The notes beneath the pieces are model-generated. The model had not been told where the DNA came from, did not search any database, and saw only the letters and a program-made list of their open reading frames with translations. A stretch of 64,000 nucleotides of DNA from Aestuariispira ectoiniformans (GTDB taxonomy: Bacteria > Pseudomonadota > Alphaproteobacteria > UBA8366 > Aestuariispiraceae): positions 4,295,588 through 4,359,587 of the forward strand of contig NZ_CP062788.1 in assembly GCF_025136295.1 (NCBI RefSeq). The letters run 5' to 3'. The position numbers and the translations under genes are program-made. The first letter of the stretch is position 1; every line of letters begins with the position of its first letter. Positions 17,733 through 25,258 of the stretch are shown here, one piece after another.

Positions 17733-18106
17733 GCGAGGTCTCCATGTGCAACGTTGTGAACGAACGTCAGGTCAGCATTGCTTGTGCCCGCAGCATTAAG
17801 CCCCAGAACGTGCTGGACGCTCGCCGTACTCCCTAAAACATGGTCTCCAAGCTGGCCCTGAACATCAGTCACGCCGCTGGCTACCCCCATTGTCACCGTG
17901 CGTAGAGAACTCGAAAATGCATTGGTGAAGGCATAGGCGTATTTCCCCACGATAATGTCTGTCGTGCTGGACACATTGAGGCTGTCGCGTATTGCCCCGT
18001 TCGTCATGTCAAAGTTGATCCGCGCTTTCGCCGCGCTCTGCCCGGTCAGGTCAACGGGTTTCCCGTCCGGTTTCTCGATCTGTTTTACCTTCAGTTTTCC
18101 GTTCAT
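17729..18106 (-). CDS. Phage tail-fibre accessory protein, paralogue 2
   Basis: A protein of 125 residues, related to the next gene downstream by KARINFDMTNGAIRDSLNVS and GKYAYAFTNAFSS. It starts directly after the fibre gene's stop, with GGTGG in the fibre's last codons as ribosome site. It probably attaches to or replaces the fibre tip in receptor binding. The tandem arrangement suggests duplication and divergence. Confidence 0.65.
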   Translation of the reverse strand: MNGKLKVKQIEKPDGKPVDLTGQSAAKARINFDMTNGAIRDSLNVSSTTDIIVGKYAYAFTNAFSSSLRTVTMGVASGVTDVQGQLGDHVLGSTASVQHVLGLNAAGTSNADLTFVHNVAHGDLA

Positions 18107-19690
18107 TTACACCACCGTGAGTGTTGAGCCGTCGGGGATTGTCAATGTGGTTCCCGCCGGGGCGTCGGCGGTGGAGGCATAGGCCGTTGGTGCATCCGTC
18201 TGGCAAAGCTGCGCCCCCCAGAGGTAGAGACCTTCAGAAGTCACGCCCGTATAACTTGGCTGTTGCGCATCATCCGTCATGTAGATATGCAGCGTGCAGG
18301 ACATCTTCAAAGCCCGTTCAGTAACACTAACCCGCCACCAGCCGTTTCCGGCCTCTGCAACATCATAACCGGCCACGGGATCGCCAATGGTCGAGTTGAA
18401 AGTTGTCCCCCCATCAACGAGGTTCACTTTTGCGATGGCGTATAACCCATTGTCCATGACAAGCTGCAGGTTCGCCCTGGTCCGTTGCCCGGCCTTCAAG
18501 TAGATGCTGAACGTGTAGACATTGCCGGGAACGGTCGGTGAAGCCCGCAAAACACGGTGATAGCCGGTTGAGGTGTCTTCTCCCAATTTGTCAGCCGCCT
18601 GGACGCCGTTAGGATCGTTCGTCACATTTTCCGAAACCGTGACACCTGTCTTATCCCAATCCGCAGACCCGAAATCCTCAGATCGCGTTAGTTCGTTTTT
18701 GTCGACAATGGTCAGCGGCCCGGCGATCATGCCATTGACAGGCCCGCCGTATTTGTCCTGCAAGGTCAGGTCTTCGGAAATGATGCGCGGGTTAATGCGG
18801 ATAGGCCCGACAGACGGCCCGCCCAGTTCCACTTCCGGGTCAATTTTCGCCTGGGTCACTGCCCCGTCCGCAAGCTTCACGGTCGTCACGGCCTGATCAG
18901 CAATTTCACCTACTGGCGTCGCCACGCCATAGCGGATTTGGACATTGTCGGTGCCCGCTGGAAACACCCCTTCAATAACACCGTTGGCCAACGCCCAGCT
19001 ATCCTGAAAACGCTCCACACCATCAACAGTCACGAAGACAAGGCTTGAACTGCCGGGGTCCGCAGTCAGCGGACAACTTTGCTGTGCACCGGTACCACTG
19101 AAATATTCGACCCGCCAATACACCAGCTCCGTCAATGTCGATGCAGCCTGAATGGCGTCCTGCCGCGCGGCCTGTGCCTGACTGGCGGCTTCTTCGGCTG
19201 TGGCCGATGACGTAGCAATATCGTCATAGACACGAACCGCCCCGGCTTCATCGAAACCCAGCATCTTTCCGGCACGCCCGGAACTGTCAGGCAGGATCAG
19301 ATCGGGACTGTCATCGTAGATCGGCTTACGCAGAGCATCACTTGCCTGCATCGCGGCCTGTTCCAGCAACAGAACCGAATTATCCAATTCCACATTCAGG
19401 CTGGCAGCCTGCAAAGGCGCCCCTTCGTTAAACTGCGACGCGCGCGCAATAGCCATCGACCGGTAAATGGTGAGGATAGCCCCATCAGAAAGACCGGTTT
19501 CGAATGTTACCGAGCCGCCAGAACCAGCCTCATTTAACGATATTGTATAGGCAGGCGCCTCTTCCATACCCTGGACATGTAAGGCAACCTGGTCTGAAGA
19601 CGTCGTGCCAAAATCAAACTCGTAATCCGTTTGGCCAGTATCAGTTACCACGACTCGGACACGAGGATGTAGATGTAGATTTTCGCTCAT
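18107..19690 (-). CDS. Phage tail fibre protein with T7-type N-terminal domain
   Basis: A protein of 527 residues. ATG 19690 is chosen for its AAGGAA; the open frame extends 45 codons upstream without homology. Residues 1-130 match the T7 tail-fibre attachment domain (VVVTDTGQTDYEFDFGT, then MAIARASQFNEGAPLQAASL). A short Ala-rich coiled stretch (TAEEAASQAQAARQDA) follows. The C-terminal half (NELTRSEDFGSADWDKTGVT; GNGWWRVSVTE) is a carbohydrate-binding-like beta domain. It binds the host surface. Confidence 0.88.
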   Translation of the reverse strand: MSENLHLHPRVRVVVTDTGQTDYEFDFGTTSSDQVALHVQGMEEAPAYTISLNEAGSGGSVTFETGLSDGAILTIYRSMAIARASQFNEGAPLQAASLNVELDNSVLLLEQAAMQASDALRKPIYDDSPDLILPDSSGRAGKMLGFDEAGAVRVYDDIATSSATAEEAASQAQAARQDAIQAASTLTELVYWRVEYFSGTGAQQSCPLTADPGSSSLVFVTVDGVERFQDSWALANGVIEGVFPAGTDNVQIRYGVATPVGEIADQAVTTVKLADGAVTQAKIDPEVELGGPSVGPIRINPRIISEDLTLQDKYGGPVNGMIAGPLTIVDKNELTRSEDFGSADWDKTGVTVSENVTNDPNGVQAADKLGEDTSTGYHRVLRASPTVPGNVYTFSIYLKAGQRTRANLQLVMDNGLYAIAKVNLVDGGTTFNSTIGDPVAGYDVAEAGNGWWRVSVTERALKMSCTLHIYMTDDAQQPSYTGVTSEGLYLWGAQLCQTDAPTAYASTADAPAGTTLTIPDGSTLTVV

Positions 19691-19709
19691 CCGTTTGTTC
19701 CTTTCCCAA

Positions 19710-20126
19710 TCAATCCGGCAACTTGCTGTAAACGGATGAGAAACCGTTGGCTCCACGTTGTATCTGCCCAAACTTGTAGGCAGAGGCATTCGCCTTATCT
19801 TCCAGCAACAAACCGCGAGCGCCAAAATACGAATTTTCCCTCATATCCGCCATACGTTGCTGGCTTTCCTCACGGATACCACGTGTCACGGCGTCAGCCG
19901 ATCCTCCGGTTCCGCCAATCCCCGCAGCACCGAAATGGGCAATCGCCTGTGCACGCTGCCGTCTTTCCTTTTTATTTTCCTCACGTTCAGCCTGCTCCAA
20001 TTGAGCTTTTTGTTGTTCCATCTGGAGATTGGTTTTCTTTTTTTGGTATTTTCGCTGCTGTTGTGCGCCAGCCATGCTAGCCGCGGCGGATACAGCAGCG
20101 GCAACTGCGGCAGCATATGTCGCCAT
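19710..20126 (-). CDS. Internal virion protein-like phage protein
   Basis: A protein of 138 residues with AGGAGGAAG upstream. The N-terminus is Ala-rich and hydrophobic (TYAAAVAAAVSAAASMAGAQ), followed by a Gln/Lys/Glu-rich helix and GAAGIGGTGGSADAVTRGI. This resembles the small core proteins (gp14-like) between tail and fibre genes of T7-like phages that are ejected into the host envelope. The larger core proteins gp15 and gp16 are absent. Confidence 0.6.
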   Translation of the reverse strand: MATYAAAVAAAVSAAASMAGAQQQRKYQKKKTNLQMEQQKAQLEQAEREENKKERRQRAQAIAHFGAAGIGGTGGSADAVTRGIREESQQRMADMRENSYFGARGLLLEDKANASAYKFGQIQRGANGFSSVYSKLPD

Positions 20127-20137
20127 ATCTTCCTCCT

Positions 20138-22045
20138 CTATTGTCCCAATGCTGATATTTCGGTGAGCACCGACAGGATGGTGCAGGGAAGCGGTACGTC
20201 CTGTTCGATCCGCCAGAGCGGTGTGGTGTCGCCGCGGGTCCAGCCAAGCGCCCGGATTGTCTTGTCGCCGGTAAAGGGCGGCGTCGGCGTGTCCAGCACC
20301 TCGGTTGTGTTGAAGCGGCGGAAGGGCACGACGGTCAGGCCCTTGCCGGTATCGATGGTCAGCGCACGCGTATCCAGAAGGCGGAAGGTCCCGCGCACCA
20401 GACGCACCGGCGATCCCTGTCCCGCACCAAAACCACCGGCATGGAAGACCGGCAACGGCACGATTTCATGGGCGTAGGCGAGGCCGATTTCCACTTTTGA
20501 GGCCGGGTTGGAAAGCCCAATCTCACCCGATGACACAGTCAGAACACCCTGATAGATGCCATCGGCCACCACCTGGACCGCATCGCCGTCCAGATGATCA
20601 AGACCACCCCAGACGGTTCGGGCCGTTCCGCTTTCGGCTGTAACGGCGCTGTCCGTATTCAGGGATGCATCGAAGCGTTCCACGTAGATACCGCTCTCAC
20701 GGTCCACCAGGGCATAGACATCGTCGCCCACGGCACAGACCGACAGGAAGTCGCCATCGGTTTCATAAACCGTCCAGGCCGTGACCTGTTCCTGGCGATA
20801 GACGGTGACCGTTGCAATCGTGCCGTCCCCCATCACCAGATACATCAAACGCGAGGATTTCTGGAAATCCTGATCCAATGGATTTTTGAGGACATGACGT
20901 GCCAGAATAGCCAGATCGTTGGACTGATACGCCTGTTCCACGTCGGTGAAGAGGAACTCACGCAGTTCCGTACCCGTACGGGACACGTACAAGGTTGCAC
21001 CGTCCACATCGCGTGGCGGAACGGACCGGTCAACCGGCGAACCGACGCGGGTTTGGCGTTTGAGTTGCAGATTGGTCGGGGTCAACGGGTCGCCGGTCAC
21101 CATCCATTCCGCGCCTGAGGTGAAAACCTGTAGGTGACGGCCGGAAAAGACAGCGCGAATAGCATTCACCTGGTCGGACAGAATGGCAAATTCAATTGCC
21201 TCATCATCCTCCCCGGTTCCCAGATCGAAATTGAACAGGTCGGAGGATTTCGACAGCCATATCCGGTTGGGCAGATCACGGGAACCACCAACCACCATGC
21301 GGTCCTGATGGAAGCAGACCGCCACCGGCCAGCCCCGAACCGCGGAGAACGCCTGTTCCTCCCAGTCCTTCGTAGCATCGGTATTGTCGAGTGTCTGCTT
21401 GACCTTGGCAGTCGCACTCGTCGTCGAGGCCACCGCCGTGATTTCCACTTCCTTGTCGATGATGCGGAAGCGCGTTCCCACATGGGCCGCGACAAACAGG
21501 TTGCCCGATGCGGTCAGGGTCACCGTGCCACTGGTCGCGCTGGCTTTCAGCGTGATGGCATCCTTTGAGAACTTATGGGTCGGCTGATAAATGCGGCCGT
21601 CTTTCTCAAAGAAGGACCAGTCTTCAATCTCGAAAGTCGTCGCATCCTTGCGCAGGATTTTTTTCGGCGGCACTTCCGGATGACAGATCAACAACGTATC
21701 CGCACTTTGCGTCCAGGTGATGCTGCCGATCTGGTTTTCCGCCCAGGGGGCGTCAATAGTCGCAATGACCGCGTCATCTTCAAGCACCGACACCTTCTGA
21801 TCGGTAAAAACCAGCAGATAGGTCTGTTCGGTGTTGAACTCGAAGGCGACCAGACGCCCCCGGCCCAGGGCCGCCGCGACAAAGCGCAGGCCCGGACGGC
21901 GGGACAGGCCGCCGGTCGGGAAAACCTGCACATTGCGCAGGCGGCGCGCACCGTTGGTATAGGCGGTCAGGTCACCGCGCCCCAACAGGCGTTCATTCAC
22001 CTCGCCCGCGGTAAAATTGGTTTTGAGCAGTTTCAGGCGCGGCAT
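20138..22045 (-). CDS. Phage tail tubular protein B-like / tail nozzle protein
   Basis: A protein of 635 residues. The opening FTAGEVNERLLGRGDLTAYTNG and NVQVFPTGGLSRRPG are typical of podoviral tail nozzle proteins. The body has beta-propeller-like repeats (QDRMVVGGSRDLPNRIWLS; TELREFLFTDVEQAYQSNDL). It forms the distal tail tube. ATG overlaps the tail tubular A stop by one base (TGATG), so translation is coupled. Confidence 0.82.
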   Translation of the reverse strand: MPRLKLLKTNFTAGEVNERLLGRGDLTAYTNGARRLRNVQVFPTGGLSRRPGLRFVAAALGRGRLVAFEFNTEQTYLLVFTDQKVSVLEDDAVIATIDAPWAENQIGSITWTQSADTLLICHPEVPPKKILRKDATTFEIEDWSFFEKDGRIYQPTHKFSKDAITLKASATSGTVTLTASGNLFVAAHVGTRFRIIDKEVEITAVASTTSATAKVKQTLDNTDATKDWEEQAFSAVRGWPVAVCFHQDRMVVGGSRDLPNRIWLSKSSDLFNFDLGTGEDDEAIEFAILSDQVNAIRAVFSGRHLQVFTSGAEWMVTGDPLTPTNLQLKRQTRVGSPVDRSVPPRDVDGATLYVSRTGTELREFLFTDVEQAYQSNDLAILARHVLKNPLDQDFQKSSRLMYLVMGDGTIATVTVYRQEQVTAWTVYETDGDFLSVCAVGDDVYALVDRESGIYVERFDASLNTDSAVTAESGTARTVWGGLDHLDGDAVQVVADGIYQGVLTVSSGEIGLSNPASKVEIGLAYAHEIVPLPVFHAGGFGAGQGSPVRLVRGTFRLLDTRALTIDTGKGLTVVPFRRFNTTEVLDTPTPPFTGDKTIRALGWTRGDTTPLWRIEQDVPLPCTILSVLTEISALGQ

Positions 22046-22614
22046 CAGTTTCGGGCCTCGATCAGGGTATTGGCCTCAAAACGCGGCGGCACATCCTGTT
22101 GCGCGTCGATCAGCTTGGCCTGGCGTAATTCCTTTTCCGCCATCTGGAACAGGACTTCCGTGCGGCTGACGCTTTCGGTTAGCGGCAGGCAGAATTCCGC
22201 CGCCATACGCATGATCAGCGCCTGGTCGAAAAAGGCCGGAAAGGCCGCCTCATGGGGCCGGAAGATATAGGTCAGCGTCACGTCTTCGGCGTTGGTATGC
22301 AGGCGGCGTTCGACAATCTGATAGTCGATACCGCGCCCACGACTTTCCGGGCCGGCAGACAAGGCACGCAGGAAATCATTGGGAAGCTGATAGGCATAAT
22401 TGAAGTCGGCCACGGGCTTTGCCACCAGCCGGGTCAACCTTTTCTGCGTCGTGGCGAAATTCCACGGATAGGCGGACAGGACCGCGTCGCGGGTGGAGGG
22501 GTAGAGCAATCCGGCGGCGACACTTTCCGCCGTGCCGTCCTCGAAACTGGCAATCGGCTCCCCGCCCAGTTTCAACAGCGCGCGGCTGCATATGGCGATA
22601 CTGCTTAGCGCCAA
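22045..22614 (-). CDS. Phage tail tubular protein A-like (adaptor/gatekeeper)
   Basis: A protein of 189 residues. The start is taken as TTG 22614, since AGGGAGA lies six bases upstream and the protein then begins LALSSIAICSRALLKLGG as in family members. Motifs: LYPSTRDAVLSAYPWNFAT, YAYQLPNDFLRALS, and ALIMRMAAEFCLPLTE, characteristic of T7 gp11-like adaptors that sit between portal and nozzle. The portal that it should contact is not encoded here. Confidence 0.85.
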   Translation of the reverse strand: MALSSIAICSRALLKLGGEPIASFEDGTAESVAAGLLYPSTRDAVLSAYPWNFATTQKRLTRLVAKPVADFNYAYQLPNDFLRALSAGPESRGRGIDYQIVERRLHTNAEDVTLTYIFRPHEAAFPAFFDQALIMRMAAEFCLPLTESVSRTEVLFQMAEKELRQAKLIDAQQDVPPRFEANTLIEARN

Positions 22615-22640
22615 GGCAAATCTCCCTGGTTGGGCCGTCC

Positions 22641-22664
22641 CGCCCCGGCACAAAAGCCGGGGCG
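22641..22664 (-). promoter_or_regulatory. 9-bp hairpin between capsid-side and tail genes
   Basis: CGCCCCGGC (22641-22649) pairs perfectly with GCCGGGGCG (22656-22664) around a six-base loop, in the 76-bp gap before tail tubular A. There is no U tract, so it is not a classical terminator; an mRNA-stability or attenuation role that keeps capsid-side transcripts in excess is possible. Confidence 0.5.
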
Positions 22665-22690
22665 AAAACAGCAGGTGAAAGGGTCGGGGA

Positions 22691-22960
22691 TCAGTCGGTA
22701 TTAGTGGCGGAAAGGCTGGACATATCCGCCACGTCCACCACCATGTTGGTGTTGCCGGTCACCGCGAACAGGCCGGTCGTCAGCGTGCCGTCGGTGTCCA
22801 CGTTGGCAACGATCAGGTCACCAACACGCAGCATATGCGCCGCCTCGTTGAAATAGCCGCTGCTGTCCACATCGGCCGCCAGATCGGGCGTCGTGTAATG
22901 CCACATGGTGAAGCCGTTGGCATAGGCGATCACGCTCAGGTCTTTGCTCTGATAGGCCAT
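22691..22960 (-). CDS. Small phage protein encoded next to the capsid gene
   Basis: A protein of 89 residues. Start at ATG 22960 with AAGGAGGT at six-base spacing. Sequence MAYQSKDLSVIAYANGFTMW, then HYTTPDLAADVDSSGYFNEA, with a Thr/Asp-rich end. No membrane helix. The location 2 bp after the capsid stop suggests a head decoration or stabilising protein, but this is inference from position only. Confidence 0.7.
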   Translation of the reverse strand: MAYQSKDLSVIAYANGFTMWHYTTPDLAADVDSSGYFNEAAHMLRVGDLIVANVDTDGTLTTGLFAVTGNTNMVVDVADMSSLSATNTD

Positions 22961-22962
22961 GA

Positions 22963-23808
22963 TCACACCTCCTTACAGCGCAGGCGGACAATGCCCGTTG
23001 CATCGACCAGACCGGCACCCTGGCTCATCATGTTGTTGACGAAATGGGAGGCCCGGTCACCGTGATAGGTGATGTCGGATTTCACATCCTGGCCGGAGGC
23101 ATGGCCGATGGCCGTTTTGTGATACCAGTAGCAGTAGCGCAGGTCGCTGCCGTCCTTTTTCAGGCCGGAATGCGGCATCCAGAGCGTACCCAGCCAGCGT
23201 TTTGCCTGTGTCCCTTTCCAGGGCAGGCTTTCATCGCCCACATAGTCCGCGTTGGAAAACTCCTTGATATCCAGCAACTGGCCCCATTGACGCCAGCCGA
23301 TGATGGCGAAACGCTGGCCGTCGTCGGGCACATCCGCCTCTCCCAGCATCTCAAAGGCCTTGAGCACCTTTTCCTTGGTCAGGCCGTCACTGTCGGTCAG
23401 GCCCGTGCCGGTGCCTTTGGCCTCACGCTCCGCACCCAGACCGTCCAGCTTTTCGATGATCAGCTCGTCGGTCTTGCGGCCCAGGGCATAGGCACCCGCA
23501 TTGGCGGTGACCATGCGTTCGTCGATATTGGTTTTCAATTCGTCCAGGGAATCGACCCAGTCCCCGGCGTAATAGTCCTGCAGGACCACCTCGATCGGTT
23601 CATGGTCGATATTCATGACCGGCACCTTGCCATGACGGGCCTTGGTGCTGGCCGTGCCCTTGCCCACCTTCTGGAAAGTGGTGCTAGACCCTTTGACGTT
23701 GTTCTTGCTGCGCACCGTATTGCGCAATTTGGAGCCCATCCGCTGATAGGCTTCGTGCACCTCCGCCTGGAAATGCTTCGTGAATGACTGGTCTACCGAG
23801 GTAGACAT
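22963..23808 (-). CDS. Phage major capsid protein
   Basis: A protein of 281 residues. ATG 23808 with GAAGGAG is the true start; the open frame continues 81 codons upstream into non-coding leader. The sequence STSVDQSFTKHFQAEVHEAY, KVGKGTASTKARHGKVPV, and DYYAGDWVDSLDELKTNIDE matches the podoviral phage capsid family (Phage_capsid_2 type). First gene of the late operon as preserved; scaffold and portal genes that usually precede it are missing. Confidence 0.85.
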   Translation of the reverse strand: MSTSVDQSFTKHFQAEVHEAYQRMGSKLRNTVRSKNNVKGSSTTFQKVGKGTASTKARHGKVPVMNIDHEPIEVVLQDYYAGDWVDSLDELKTNIDERMVTANAGAYALGRKTDELIIEKLDGLGAEREAKGTGTGLTDSDGLTKEKVLKAFEMLGEADVPDDGQRFAIIGWRQWGQLLDIKEFSNADYVGDESLPWKGTQAKRWLGTLWMPHSGLKKDGSDLRYCYWYHKTAIGHASGQDVKSDITYHGDRASHFVNNMMSQGAGLVDATGIVRLRCKEV

Positions 23809-24140
23809 GGCATCTCCTTCAAAATCGCATCTGTTTTTGGGAAAGGGGGATCGCGGCCGGTTATCGCAGGACCTGGGAAACCAGGGACCAGGGGATGTCC
23901 CACAGGGGGCATAAAGATCACTGCGGCCGGCGGCGAACCGGAAAAGGGGATGGGCCGGTGCGAGGAGGCATGGGGCCGGGACGTCTCGGGGCGGTGCCTT
24001 TCGGCTCTTCAACGCGTCAGGCGCGCGCCCATCTCCTACAGTCCCACCCAAAGGCGGTTATCCATCCGGGGATACTGATCACAGGAACGATGGTGAAATC
24101 TGAGATCGCCTCAACGAGCGATCCATCACCCGTCCCGTGA
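23809..24140 (-). other. Gene-free leader between putative late promoter and capsid
   Basis: A GC-rich stretch with open frames but no protein-like translation on either strand. It contains the nested helices at 23948-24049 and a small CCTGG-gaaa-CCAGG hairpin (23872-23885). It may be an untranslated leader, or the scar where upstream phage genes (portal, scaffold) were lost. Confidence 0.5.
23948..24049 (-). ncRNA. Candidate structured RNA in the capsid-gene leader
   Basis: On the minus strand, 5' GGGUGGG (24049-24043) pairs with CCCAUCC (23954-23948). Inside it, AGGAG-AUGGG (24037-24028) pairs with CCCAU-gc-CUCCU (23974-23963), 5+5 bp with a 2-base bulge. The enclosed loop holds a CGCG hairpin (24013-24025) and a GCC-GAAA-GGC tetraloop hairpin (23996-24005). 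No known riboswitch class was recognised. It lies 140 bases before the capsid start and would be transcribed from the putative promoter at 24148-24176. Confidence 0.5.
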
Positions 24141-24147
24141 TGATTGA

Positions 24148-24206
24148 GAGATAGCAAAGGCGTTCCTAAAAGTCAAGAACAAAATGAGAACATATATGAC
24201 TTTTAG
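24148..24206 (-). promoter_or_regulatory. Putative LexA-controlled leftward phage promoter
   Basis: Read on the minus strand: a direct repeat GTTC-N7-GTTC (24191-24177), the alphaproteobacterial LexA box pattern, directly abuts a -35 TTGACT (24176-24171). A 17-bp spacer leads to -10 TATCTC (24153-24148). A 10-bp inverted repeat CTAAAAGTCA/TGACTTTTAG (24166-24175 and 24197-24206) brackets the box. Transcription would enter the capsid leader. A GTTC-N7-GTTC match is expected about twice by chance in 64 kb, so the weight comes from its position. Confidence 0.5.
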
Positions 24207-24253
24207 TCTATTCCCCTGAGCGCGTTAAGTGACCAAACCATTTCCATTTTAGA

Positions 24254-24294
24254 TTGCATATCAGAAACAAATAATTTATAGAGTTGCAACTCTA
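24254..24294 (+). promoter_or_regulatory. Promoter with 16-bp palindromic operator for the two-gene cassette
   Basis: TTGCAT (24254-24259), a 17-bp spacer and TATAGA (24277-24282) form a good sigma-70 promoter. TAGAGTTGCAACTCTA (24279-24294) is a perfect 16-bp palindrome covering the -10 and start site, the position expected of a repressor operator. The first cassette gene starts 22 bp on. No repressor gene is nearby. Confidence 0.6.
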
Positions 24295-24316
24295 GCACGT
24301 AATACCGAGAGGGATT

Positions 24317-24718
24317 ATGGACAGCGCATATCAATGGATATTTAGCGGAGTGGGCACATCTTTTGTTGGTGCAATTTTGTCTCTTTTTTTCGCGTTGGTA
24401 TCGCGCAAGTTTCGGAATGACGCACGAGACCAAGTAAAAGCAACAAAGGGTAAAATGCTTGCACCTCGGTTGGATAACGCCATTTCCGCACTGCACAGAT
24501 TAAGGACCCAACCGCAAAAATCGTTCGACCAAGCTTCCGCGCTGATGGGAGAGTTTCTTACCGAATTTCCAAGCCAAACTAAAGAGTACAAACAAGTAGC
24601 AGATGCGCAAAGGCTTTGTCACAGCTATCAAACTGTGCTTTCCAGCCAGCAAACGGACGACTTAGCATTCGAAATTCGGACTATTTTGCAGAACGTTTCA
24701 GCGGACTTGAAGAACTAA
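24317..24718 (+). CDS. Uncharacterised small membrane protein, cassette gene 1
   Basis: A protein of 133 residues, with GAGAGGG upstream. One membrane helix at about 7-29 (WIFSGVGTSFVGAILSLFFA), then a basic junction (SRKFRNDARDQVK) pointing to a cytoplasmic C-terminal part of mostly helical character. AT-rich compared with the surrounding genes, suggesting transfer. No family recognised. Probably cotranscribed with the gene 20 bp downstream. Confidence 0.6.
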   Translation: MDSAYQWIFSGVGTSFVGAILSLFFALVSRKFRNDARDQVKATKGKMLAPRLDNAISALHRLRTQPQKSFDQASALMGEFLTEFPSQTKEYKQVADAQRLCHSYQTVLSSQQTDDLAFEIRTILQNVSADLKN

Positions 24719-24738
24719 GACACTTAGGATGGCTATTC

Positions 24739-25098
24739 ATGGAATTAGAAGCAGAGATCAAAAAGATCAAATTTCAAATATCTCTGATTGGTGAAGCAAT
24801 CAGATATAACGAGAACCCACTAACCAGCCTTGTTATCGAGTTGGATTGGTCCGAAGAAGACCTGGAAGCGGCTCATGACTGCTTCGAACAAGCCGAAACT
24901 GTCCTCAATAACAATCCACAAGACTTTAATAATGTAATGTTCGAAAAACTCTTCAAGGAAAAATTGGGCGTGGGGTACCAGAGAGTCAAAGCGATAGTGC
25001 TGGCATTCTATCGAGAACATCGCTGGACATCCGTGTGCGTAGCCTATGCAAATTCTTTCGGGGACACGCGGCCGTCTGAATTGATGAGCATTACATAA
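24739..25098 (+). CDS. Uncharacterised small soluble protein, cassette gene 2
   Basis: A protein of 119 residues from ATG 24739; the frame is open for 41 more codons that overlap gene 1 and look spurious. An N-terminal helix (MELEAEIKKIKFQISLIGEA) is followed by LVIELDWSEEDLEAAHDCFE, an acidic helical middle and YQRVKAIVLAFYREHRWTSV. No signal peptide, membrane helix or recognised domain. Its pairing with a membrane protein beside a prophage would fit an accessory or exclusion/defence pair, but this is inference from context. Confidence 0.6.
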   Translation: MELEAEIKKIKFQISLIGEAIRYNENPLTSLVIELDWSEEDLEAAHDCFEQAETVLNNNPQDFNNVMFEKLFKEKLGVGYQRVKAIVLAFYREHRWTSVCVAYANSFGDTRPSELMSIT

Positions 25099-25258
25099 AA
25101 ATTCACTAGCTCACTTCTCAATATGATCTCAGATCAGACAGAACATACATCCCGCCGCAAAACCGCGCCCTTCCGTCGCTTGCTGGCTTGACCTCTGCGG
25201 CTCGCTGGACCAATCTGCGCGTCCATAATTGTTAGGACGTTATTCAGGGGTAAAGCCA

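Larger units (their letters stand above)
13210..24206 (-). mobile_element. T7-like (podoviral) prophage remnant, structural and lysis genes only
   Basis: A leftward block with capsid, tail tubular A and B, a virion protein, a fibre with T7 N-terminal domain, fibre-accessory genes, both terminase subunits, and endolysin/holin. Genes are tightly packed with ATGA overlaps, and Shine-Dalgarno sites are mostly good. No portal, scaffold, integrase, repressor, DNA polymerase or RNA polymerase gene is seen. The right limit is taken as the putative control region at 24141-24206. No convincing direct-repeat attachment sites were found at 13150-13210 versus 24100-25250. Confidence 0.85.

Noticed and set aside
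23811-24051. N-terminal extension of the capsid protein by 81 codons
   Set aside because: The extension is Pro/Arg-rich without homology, and ATG 23808 has an ideal GAAGGAG site; the stretch is better read as leader RNA.
24203-24496. 97-residue frame on the minus strand across the cassette promoter
   Set aside because: It runs through the promoter/palindrome and opposite gene 1, has no ribosome site, and its translation looks random.
13150-25250. Prophage attachment sites or tRNA target
   Set aside because: Only an 8-base match (ACGTTATT) was found between the two flanks, which is not significant, and no tRNA is recognisable at either end.
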